In this document: positions 24,818 through 31,333 of the stretch, in pieces
Position numbering within the stretch: position 1 is the stretch's first letter
Layout of the letters: the number at the start of each line of letters is the position of its first letter
Origin: Streptomyces phaeochromogenes
GTDB taxonomy: Bacteria; Actinomycetota; Actinomycetes; Streptomycetales; Streptomycetaceae
Length of the DNA: 41,971 nt
Reading direction: 5' to 3'
Assembly: GCF_001418655.1 (NCBI RefSeq)
Contig: NZ_LIQZ01000281.1
Coordinates: 1 to 41,971 of the forward strand
Position numbers and translations under genes: made by a program
Notes under the pieces: generated by a model
The model's input: the letters and a program-made list of their open reading frames with translations, nothing else
The model's database searches: none
Told to the model about the DNA's origin: nothing

Positions 24818-25719
24818 CCCTCTCCTCGCAGAGTCACTCCCACCTCGCGCAGCAACTGGATCTTGCCGGGCTTGGGCGGGCCGGAAAGTACGTCGTATTC
24901 GGCGGCGGCAATCGCACGGATTGCCGCCCTTCCTCCTGCAACGAAGCCCGCGAGCAGCAGCCTCAGCCTGCCGTGGACGCTACCCACGAGGGGGGTGCCT
25001 TCATTCAGGAGGTTCAGGGCGCGTTCTGCTTCGTATGCAACCAGTGCGCGCACCGATGCGCCTGCCGTGGCCGCGGCCAGATCCGCCTCTTGGACATGAA
25101 AGCGCTTCATGTCCTCGGCGGGCAGATAGATACGGTCGCGGTCCAGATCCTCGGCCACGTCCTGGAGGTGCTCGACGATCTGCAGTGCCGTGCAGACGGC
25201 GTCCGAGCGACGGACCCGCTCGGGGGTCGAGGTGCCGGTGACCGAGAGGACCAGACGGCCGACCGGGTTCGCGGACAGTTCGCAGTAGGCGACGAGGTCG
25301 TCGTAGGTCTCGTACCGCTTGACGAGCTGGTCCTGACGGTTCGCCGCGATCAGGCCGAGGAAGGGCTCGGGGGTGAGCCCGGCGCGGCGGACCGTCGGCT
25401 GGAGGCGGCGCAGGAGCGGGTGGCGCGGCGTCGCGTCGAAGACCCTGTGGAGGTCGGTCTCGAAGGCGTCGAGGAGGAGCAGCCGGTCCTCGGCCTCCTC
25501 GGGGGACACTCCCAGGAGGCGGGCGTCGGCACCGCCGGGGGCCAGGTCTCCGTCACCGATGTCGTCGACCAGACGGGCGAAGCCGTAGACGGCCATGAGG
25601 TCGGCGCGCCAGGCCCTGGGCAGGAAGAACGGTGCCACGGGGAAGTTCTCGTCCGTGGCCTTGTCCAGGGTGCTGCGCTCCGGGTCACCGGCGCGCGCCG
25701 TCCCGGCTGGCGTCACCAC
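24814..25719 (-). CDS. hpnC: Hydroxysqualene synthase HpnC
   Basis: A 301-aa squalene/phytoene-synthase-fold enzyme and first structural gene of the hopanoid operon. It should convert presqualene diphosphate to hydroxysqualene. Motifs: DENFPVAPFFLPRAWR (typical HpnC start), D52-D53-I-G-D56, YCELSANPVGRLVLSV, and HLQDVAEDLDRDRIYLPAEDMKRF. Two adjacent GTG codons (25719, 25716) can serve as start with only a weak ribosome site. A 26-aa upstream frame ends on these GTGs, so initiation may depend on coupling. Confidence 0.93.
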   Translation of the reverse strand: MVTPAGTARAGDPERSTLDKATDENFPVAPFFLPRAWRADLMAVYGFARLVDDIGDGDLAPGGADARLLGVSPEEAEDRLLLLDAFETDLHRVFDATPRHPLLRRLQPTVRRAGLTPEPFLGLIAANRQDQLVKRYETYDDLVAYCELSANPVGRLVLSVTGTSTPERVRRSDAVCTALQIVEHLQDVAEDLDRDRIYLPAEDMKRFHVQEADLAAATAGASVRALVAYEAERALNLLNEGTPLVGSVHGRLRLLLAGFVAGGRAAIRAIAAAEYDVLSGPPKPGKIQLLREVGVTLRGEG

Positions 25720-25793
25720 TCACTGCCCGGGCCGGGAACGGCACAAGCGAAGACGGCACGCGCACAGCTGAGCTGGAGAGTTTCCGTAGCCAT
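25713..25793 (-). CDS. Possible 26-aa leader peptide overlapping the hpnC start
   Basis: ATG 25793 opens MATETLQLSCARAVFACAV... and ends in TGA at 25715-25713, overlapping the second GTG of hpnC as GTGA. A GGGAG lies about 10 bases upstream of the ATG. The overlap pattern is like that of the other coupled genes in this operon. Length and lack of recognisable family make it tentative. Confidence 0.3.
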   Translation of the reverse strand: MATETLQLSCARAVFACAVPGPGSEW

Positions 25794-26045
25794 TGCCGTC
25801 ACATCTCCCGTTCTACACTGCCGACCCAATACAGACTATTTCGGACACGCCGCCCGGTCGTCCGCGCAGCAGACCCTATGCCGGGTGTCGCGCATTATCG
25901 CCCTACTTGCCGCGAATCAGCACCGGTACAGTTTACGTTGTACAACCCGGCATGCCTCGTCGGGGTGTCCTGCACATCACAACAAGACACCGATTGGCGT
26001 CAAGATTCCCAAGGACGCCCAGAGTTGGCGTTTCCTTTGCAGACG
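25794..26045. other. Promoter region of the hopanoid operon with a palindrome
   Basis: This non-coding stretch lies between hpnC and the ABC ATPase gene. GTACA-N8-TGTAC (25926-25943) forms an inverted repeat, and GTTGTACAAC within it is itself a perfect 10-bp palindrome; it may be an operator. On the minus strand TTGACG near 26000 and -10-like TAGGGT and TAGTCT boxes nearer hpnC are visible, but none forms a clear pair, so the start site is unassigned. Confidence 0.4.
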
Positions 26046-26079
26046 CAGGGCCCCGCCGGAACGTTCCGACGGGGCCCTG
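26046..26079 (-). terminator. Terminator hairpin ending the envelope-glycan/ABC operon
   Basis: A 16-bp stem with one mismatch and a 2-base centre (CAGGGCCCCG... paired with ...CGGGGCCCTG) starts 12 bases after the ABC ATPase stop. It lacks a strong T-run, as is common in Streptomyces. Confidence 0.75.
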
Positions 26080-26090
26080 AGCGATTCGGG

Positions 26091-26870
26091 CTACTTGCCC
26101 GTGAACTTCTCGTACTCCTTGATGACCTCGTCGGTCGGGCCGTCCAGGCGCAGCTCGCCGCGCTCCAGCCACAGGACGCGGTCGCACGTGTCACGGATGG
26201 ACTTGTTGTTGTGGCTGACGAGGAAGACCGTGCCCGCGCTCTTGCGCAGCTCGCGGATGCGGGCCTCGGAGCGCTTCTGGAAGGAGCGGTCGCCGGTCGC
26301 CAGGGCCTCGTCGATCATCAGGACGTCGTGGTCCTTGGCCGCCGCGATGGAGAAACGCAGCCGGGCGGCCATGCCGGAGGAGTAGGTGCGCATGGGCAGG
26401 GTGATGAAGTCGCCCTTCTCGTTGATGCCGGAGAAGTCGACGATGTCCTGGTAGCGCTCCCGGACCTGTTCGCGGGACATCCCCATGGCGAGCCCGCCGA
26501 GGATGACGTTCCGCTCGCCCGTGAGGTCGTTCATCAGGGCCGCGTTGACGCCGAGGAGCGAGGGCTGGCCGTCGGTGTAGACGTGCCCCTTCTCGGCGGG
26601 GAGCAGCCCCGCGATGGCCCGCAGCAGGGTGGACTTGCCGGAGCCGTTGGAGCCGATCAGGCCGATGGCCTCGCCCCGGTAGGCCTTGAAGGAGACACCG
26701 CGGACGGCGTGCACCTTGCGGACGCCACGGTCCTCGCCGCGCTTGATTATGCGGCTGAGTGCCGCGGTGGCGCTGCCCTTGCCGGTCTTGGCGCCGTTGA
26801 CCCGGTAGACGATGTGCAACTCGTCCGCGATGACGGTGGGGATCTGGCCCACGGTGTTTTCCTCAGCCAC
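26091..26870 (-). CDS. ABC exporter ATPase, TagH/Wzt-type
   Basis: A 259-aa ATPase of the polysaccharide/teichoic-acid export family. Walker A is GSNGSGKST (residues 73-81). The ABC signature is YSSGMAARL, Walker B is DVLMIDEALATGD, and the switch His is in LVSHNN. The family-typical N-terminal extension (residues 1-50, VIADELHIVYRV) precedes the core. There is no Wzt-like C-terminal carbohydrate-binding domain, so it is closer to a short TagH. GTG 26870 overlaps the permease end by eight bases. Together they would flip or export a lipid-linked glycopolymer across the membrane. Confidence 0.93.
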   Translation of the reverse strand: MAEENTVGQIPTVIADELHIVYRVNGAKTGKGSATAALSRIIKRGEDRGVRKVHAVRGVSFKAYRGEAIGLIGSNGSGKSTLLRAIAGLLPAEKGHVYTDGQPSLLGVNAALMNDLTGERNVILGGLAMGMSREQVRERYQDIVDFSGINEKGDFITLPMRTYSSGMAARLRFSIAAAKDHDVLMIDEALATGDRSFQKRSEARIRELRKSAGTVFLVSHNNKSIRDTCDRVLWLERGELRLDGPTDEVIKEYEKFTGK

Positions 26871-27792
26871 GGCCGTAGCGCTCCTCAGCCTTCCAGAAGT
26901 ACACGAATCCGCCGACGGCGACGAGGAGGGCCCAGCCGGCCGAGACCGCCCACACGTGCGGGGGCAGGTTCTCGGAACCGTAACCGTCGATCAGCGCGAA
27001 GCGCATCAGGTCCATGTAGATGGCGGCCGGGTTCCACTGGAGGATGTCGGCGATCCAGGCGGGGTGCTTCTCCAGCATCACGGGGATCGAGAACATCACG
27101 CCGGACGCGTACATCCACGTACGCATCACGAACGGCATGAGCTGCGCGAGGTCCGGGGTCTTGGCGCCCATCCGGGCCATGATCATCGCGAGGCCGGTGT
27201 TGAAGAGGAACTGCAGGGCGAGCACCGGGACGATCAGGAGCCAGGACAGGCCCGGGTAGCTGCCGAAGCCGACCGCCACGACGAACAGCACGATCATCGA
27301 GAAGAGCAGCTGCTGGAGCTGCTGCAGCGAGAACGAGATCGGCAGCGCGGCGCGCGGGAAGTGCAGCGCCCTGACCAGACCGAGGTTCCCGGAGATCGCG
27401 CGGACGCCCGCCATCACCGAGCTCTGGGTGAAGGTGAAGACGAACACACCCGTCACCAGGAACGGGATGTAGACCTCCTGGGGCATGCCGCGGTCGGCAC
27501 CCAGGATCAGTCCGAAGATCAGGAAGTACACGGCTGCGTTCAGCAGCGGTGTGGCCACCTGCCAGAGCTGGCCGAGCTTGGCCTGGCTGTACTGGGCGGT
27601 CAGCTTCGCCTGCGAGAAGGCAAGGATGAAGTGACGCCGTCCCCAGAGCTGGCGGACGTACTCGACGAGTCCGGGCCGGGCGCCGCTGACGGCAAGCCCG
27701 TACTTGGCGGCGAGGTCCGCCGCGGAGAGCCCTTCATCGGGCGACGGAGGGGCGCTCACCGCGACACCGCCGTCATGCGTTGTCTCACTCAC
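26863..27792 (-). CDS. ABC-2 exporter permease, TagG/Wzm-type
   Basis: A 309-aa membrane protein with a cytoplasmic N-terminus of about 75 residues (WGRRHFILAFSQAKLTAQYSQAKLGQLWQVATPLLNAAVYF, the family entry motif). About six hydrophobic helices follow, e.g. YFLIFGLILG, LFSMIVLFVVAVGFG and WLLIVPVLALQFLF. It ends with WNPAAIYMDLMRFALI and a final helix. It forms the channel with the ATPase at 26091-26870. GTG 27792 has only a weak ribosome site, and 98 bases separate it from the glycosyltransferase. Confidence 0.92.
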   Translation of the reverse strand: MSETTHDGGVAVSAPPSPDEGLSAADLAAKYGLAVSGARPGLVEYVRQLWGRRHFILAFSQAKLTAQYSQAKLGQLWQVATPLLNAAVYFLIFGLILGADRGMPQEVYIPFLVTGVFVFTFTQSSVMAGVRAISGNLGLVRALHFPRAALPISFSLQQLQQLLFSMIVLFVVAVGFGSYPGLSWLLIVPVLALQFLFNTGLAMIMARMGAKTPDLAQLMPFVMRTWMYASGVMFSIPVMLEKHPAWIADILQWNPAAIYMDLMRFALIDGYGSENLPPHVWAVSAGWALLVAVGGFVYFWKAEERYGRG

Positions 27793-27890
27793 AAGTGGAA
27801 ACTTTCGTCCTCAAGATAAGCAGCCTGGTCGGGCGTAGGCCAAAGCCAGGGACCGGGGTACGGCCCGAATGCTCTCAGATTTCGAGCTTG

Positions 27891-28775
27891 TCAGATGACG
27901 GGTGGCCGGCCCAGTCTGGTCAGGCGCCATACCGTACGCCACTTCATGGGGCGCCGGGGCCCGCACGGACTGGTCCAGCCCTCCTTGAAACCACCGAACC
28001 AGGCTCTCAGCGCGGGGCGGGAGGGGCGTCGGGCGAGGGTCAGCAGCATCCACACGCCCAGGTACACCGGAACCAAAGGCGCGGGCAGATTGCGACGGGC
28101 CAGCCAGACACGGTTGCGGGCGACCATCCGGTGGTAGATCGCGTGCCGCGAGGGGGCGGTCGTGGGGTGGTACAGCACCATGTCCGAGCGGTAGTCGATC
28201 ATCCAGCCCGCGTCGAGGGCACGCCAGGCGAGGTCGGTCTCCTCGTGGGCGTAGAAGAACTCGTCGGGCAGTCCGCCGACCTGGCCGAGCACCTTCGTAC
28301 GGACGGCGTTGGCGCCGCCGAGGAAGGTGGTGACGCGTGAGTTGCGCATCGGGTCGGAGGCGCGCAGCCGGGGCACGTGGCGGCGCTGGGTGACCCCGGT
28401 CTCGGGGTCGGCGATGCGGAAGCTGATGATGCCGAGCTCCGGGTCGGCACCGAAGGCCTGCCTGCAGAGCTCCGCGGTGTCGTGGTTCGCCAGGAGGCCG
28501 TCGTCGTCCAGGAAGAGAAGGACGTCCACGTCGGTGCCGCCGGGGCCGAACTCCTCGATGCCGACGTTGCGTCCGCCGGGGATGCCGAGGTTCTCGGGCA
28601 GCTCGACCGTCCGTACGCCCGCGGGGACGTCCGGGACGGGCGAGCCGTTGCCGACCACGACCACCTCGACCGGGTCGCCGTCCTGCTTGGCGACCGAGTC
28701 GAGGAGGGCACGGAGTTCGTCGGGGCGGTTGCCCATGGTGATGATCACCGCGCCGACCTTCATGGCCGTACTCAC
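27891..28775 (-). CDS. Family 2 glycosyltransferase
   Basis: About 294 aa. A GT-A fold begins at VGAVIITMGNRPDELRALLDSV, with PENLGIPGGRNVGI and the metal-binding DxD in LLFLDDDGLL, then a GGANAVR loop and a probable base in FFYAHEETDLAWR. The C-terminus has a weak hydrophobic segment (VPVYLGVWMLLTLARR). This resembles rhamnosyl- or galactofuranosyl-type GT2 enzymes; donor and acceptor are unknown. GTG 28775 overlaps the upstream stop as GTGA; ATG 28763 is an internal alternative. Neighbouring galE could supply UDP-galactose. Confidence 0.88.
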   Translation of the reverse strand: MSTAMKVGAVIITMGNRPDELRALLDSVAKQDGDPVEVVVVGNGSPVPDVPAGVRTVELPENLGIPGGRNVGIEEFGPGGTDVDVLLFLDDDGLLANHDTAELCRQAFGADPELGIISFRIADPETGVTQRRHVPRLRASDPMRNSRVTTFLGGANAVRTKVLGQVGGLPDEFFYAHEETDLAWRALDAGWMIDYRSDMVLYHPTTAPSRHAIYHRMVARNRVWLARRNLPAPLVPVYLGVWMLLTLARRPSRPALRAWFGGFKEGWTSPCGPRRPMKWRTVWRLTRLGRPPVI

Positions 28776-29551
28776 TTCAGCCTGCTCGAAGCGAGGATGG
28801 ACACCAGGTGCAGCACGGTCTGCAGCATCGCGATGCCGGCCAGGACCGCGACGCCGAGCCGCGAGAAGAACAGGTCGTCCCTGACCGTGTCCAGGACCGC
28901 GAGGACCAGGATCAGCAGGGAGGCCTCGATGCCGAGGACGAGCCGGTGGAACTTGAGCGCCCCGGCGGCCCGGCGGGCCAGCGCCATGCCGGAGGAGCGC
29001 GGCTCGGACGCCGACTCCTGGACCGGCTCCTTGCCGGTCTGGTGCCGGGCGACACCGACGAGGTCGGTCTCGGACTTGATCAGGACGGCGCCGAGGGCGG
29101 CCAGGGTGCCGAGGAACGCCCACAGCCAGTCGATCCGTCCGGTGCCCCAGGGGTCCGCGGCACGCAGGCCGAAGCCGACCAGGACCGCGGCGTCGCACAG
29201 GTAGGCGGCGACACGGTCGACGTACACCCCGGTCATCGAGTACTGCTTGCGCCAGCGGGCGATCTCGCCGTCGACGCAGTCGAACAGCAGGTACAGCTGG
29301 ACCATCAGTACGCCCAGCAGGGCGCCCGGGATGCCCGGCACCAGCAGGGCCGGGGCGGCGAGCACGCCGAAGACGGTCATCACGTAGGTCAGCTGGTTGG
29401 GCGTGACCCGGGTGTTCACCAGGTGCCGGTCGATGCGCAGCGAGATCTCGCGCATGTAGAGCCGGCCTCCCCAGTGCTCGCCGCTCCGCCGGTCCTTCAC
29501 ACCCGGAGGGTGAACGACCGGGCGGAGCTCAGCTACCGATGGCTTTTGCAT
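28772..29551 (-). CDS. CDP-alcohol phosphatidyltransferase family protein with altered last Asp
   Basis: A 259-aa integral membrane protein. RVTPNQLTYVMTVFGVL opens the fold and about six TM helices follow. The family motif reads D-CV-DG-EI-AR-x8-G-VYV-D-RVA-A: the fourth, normally catalytic, Asp is Ala (DRVAAYLCD, with an Asp four residues later). It would transfer a phospho-alcohol from a CDP-activated donor, or, if inactive, act as partner of the full-motif protein at 31330-33129. Its ATG (29551) lies inside the end of the dehydrogenase gene. Confidence 0.87.
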   Translation of the reverse strand: MQKPSVAELRPVVHPPGVKDRRSGEHWGGRLYMREISLRIDRHLVNTRVTPNQLTYVMTVFGVLAAPALLVPGIPGALLGVLMVQLYLLFDCVDGEIARWRKQYSMTGVYVDRVAAYLCDAAVLVGFGLRAADPWGTGRIDWLWAFLGTLAALGAVLIKSETDLVGVARHQTGKEPVQESASEPRSSGMALARRAAGALKFHRLVLGIEASLLILVLAVLDTVRDDLFFSRLGVAVLAGIAMLQTVLHLVSILASSRLK

Positions 29552-30593
29552 AGTCGGCGTATGCGTCCCTGATCTGGTCGGTGGACAGGTCGAGGTGTTC
29601 GAGGATCGTGTAGCGGCCCGGCCGGGTCGACGGAGCGAACTCCACGACCTGGACGAACTCCTCCACGGTGAAGCCGATCTCCTCCGGGAGCACGGGGAGG
29701 CCGTGACGGTGGAGAACCTCCGTCATGTGCCCGGCCGTCTCGTGGTCGCCGCGCAGGAACGTGGCGAACGCTCCGCCGAGGCCGCACTGCTCGCCGTGGA
29801 GGGCGCTGCGCTTGGGGAAACTGAGATCGAAGGCGTGGCTGATCTCGTGGCAGGCGCCGGATGCCGGGCGGCTGTCACCGGCCACCGACATCGAGATGCC
29901 GCACAGGACCAGCGCCTCGGAGAGCGTCGTCAGGAATGCGTCGTCGCCGACACCTCCCGGGTGGCGCAGCACCGCTTCCGCGGCCTGACGGGCCATGGCG
30001 GCGGCCAGGCCGTCGACCTGCTCGCCGTTCTCCCGGTGCGACAGCTCCCAGTCGGCAACGGCGGAGATCTTGCAGATCACATCGCCGATACCGGCCCGTA
30101 CGAATCGCACCGGAGCCTCGCGGATGACATCGAGGTCGATGACGATGGCGATCGGGTTGGGCACACCGTACGAGCCGCGGCCCGCGTCGTTGTCGAGCGT
30201 GGCGACCGGGGAGCAAAGACCGTCGTTCGCGAGGTTCGTGGCCACCGCGACGAGCGGCAGGCCAACGCGTGCGGCGGCGTACTTCGCGCAGTCGATGACC
30301 TTGCCGCCACCGAGGCCGACGACGGCGTCGTAACGGCCGGCCTTCTTGATCGAGTCGGCGAGACGGACCGCTCCGTCGATGGTGCCGTCGGCGTCGCAGA
30401 ACCAGTCCGCCTCGGGGAACGCCGGGGCGAACCGCTCACGCAGGACCTTGCCGGAGCCGCCGCTGATGGCGAAGGCCAAGCGGCCGGAGGGCGCGATGCG
30501 CTGGTCGGACAGGATCGTCGCCAGATCGTCGAGCGCCCCCGGCCGAATGTCGACGACGACCGGCGAGGGGATGAGCCTCGTCAGTACTGGCAC
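29529..30593 (-). CDS. Iron-containing alcohol dehydrogenase family, sn-glycerol-1-phosphate-dehydrogenase-like
   Basis: A 354-aa protein from GTG 30593. NAD-binding motif GLGGGKVIDCAKYAA, then ATNLANDGLCSPVATL, which matches the (S/T)xxDGxxSP signature of EgsA/AraM glycerol-1-phosphate dehydrogenases, GIGDVICKISAVADWELSH, and metal-binding His in CHEISHAF and LHGEQCG. The best inference is reduction of dihydroxyacetone phosphate to G1P. A related polyol-phosphate or phosphonoacetaldehyde reductase is possible. It overlaps the nucleotidyltransferase by 13 bases and the next gene by 23, so the operon is very compact. Confidence 0.82.
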   Translation of the reverse strand: MPVLTRLIPSPVVVDIRPGALDDLATILSDQRIAPSGRLAFAISGGSGKVLRERFAPAFPEADWFCDADGTIDGAVRLADSIKKAGRYDAVVGLGGGKVIDCAKYAAARVGLPLVAVATNLANDGLCSPVATLDNDAGRGSYGVPNPIAIVIDLDVIREAPVRFVRAGIGDVICKISAVADWELSHRENGEQVDGLAAAMARQAAEAVLRHPGGVGDDAFLTTLSEALVLCGISMSVAGDSRPASGACHEISHAFDLSFPKRSALHGEQCGLGGAFATFLRGDHETAGHMTEVLHRHGLPVLPEEIGFTVEEFVQVVEFAPSTRPGRYTILEHLDLSTDQIRDAYADYAKAIGS

Positions 30594-31333
30594 GCGATCA
30601 CGCGTCCCTTGGCGAGGTCTTCGTGGTTGTCGATCTCGACCCACTTGACGTCGCCGATGGGGGCCACGTCGATACGGAAGCCGCGGTTCACGAGCTCCTG
30701 GTAGCCGTGCTCGTAGAACTGCTGCGGGTCGGTCTCGAAGACCGTCTTCAGCGCGTCGGCCAGCTCGTCGGCCGCGTCGCCCTCGATGAGGGTGACGCCG
30801 ATGTACTCACCGGTCGCCTCGGCCGGGTCCATCAGCTTGGTGATCTTGGTCATGCCGCCCTCGGGGCCGACGACGACCTTCATCTCCTCGTCGGCGAGGG
30901 ACTTCACCGTGTCGAGGGCGAGGATGATCTTCTTGCCGTCGCCGCGGGCGGCGAGCAGGGTCTTCTCGACGGAGACCGGGTGCACGGTGTCGCCGTTGGC
31001 GAGGATCACCGAGTGCTTGATGGCGTCACGGCCGCACCACAGGGAGTAGGCGTTGTTCCACTCCTCGGCCTTGTCGTTGTCGATCAGAGTGATCTTGACG
31101 CCGTACTTCTGCTCCAGCGCCTCGCGACGCTCGTAGACGGCTTCCTTGCGGTAACCGACGATGATCGCGACCTCGGTCAGGCCGATCTCGGCGAAGTTGC
31201 CGAGCGTGAGGTCGAGCACGGTGATGCTGTCCTCGTTGCCCTCGGGTCCCACCGGCACCAGTGCCTTGGGCAGGGTGTCGGTGTAGGGGCGCAGACGCCG
31301 TCCGGCGCCGGCAGCCAGCACGAGGCCGATCAT
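30581..31333 (-). CDS. Nucleotidyltransferase, phosphocholine/inositol-phosphate cytidylyltransferase-like
   Basis: A 250-aa Rossmann-like NTP transferase. Signature LAAGAGRRLRPYTDTLPKALVPV at the N-terminus, IIVGYRKEAVYERREAL, WNNAYSLWCGRDA and ILANGDTVHP (metal Asp), as in LicC and archaeal inositol-1-phosphate cytidylyltransferases. It likely activates a phospho-alcohol with CTP to give the CDP-alcohol used by the two CDP-alcohol transferases in this operon. Its ATG overlaps the preceding stop (ATGA). The nucleotide (CTP versus other) is inferred from context. Confidence 0.87.
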   Translation of the reverse strand: MIGLVLAAGAGRRLRPYTDTLPKALVPVGPEGNEDSITVLDLTLGNFAEIGLTEVAIIVGYRKEAVYERREALEQKYGVKITLIDNDKAEEWNNAYSLWCGRDAIKHSVILANGDTVHPVSVEKTLLAARGDGKKIILALDTVKSLADEEMKVVVGPEGGMTKITKLMDPAEATGEYIGVTLIEGDAADELADALKTVFETDPQQFYEHGYQELVNRGFRIDVAPIGDVKWVEIDNHEDLAKGRVIACQY

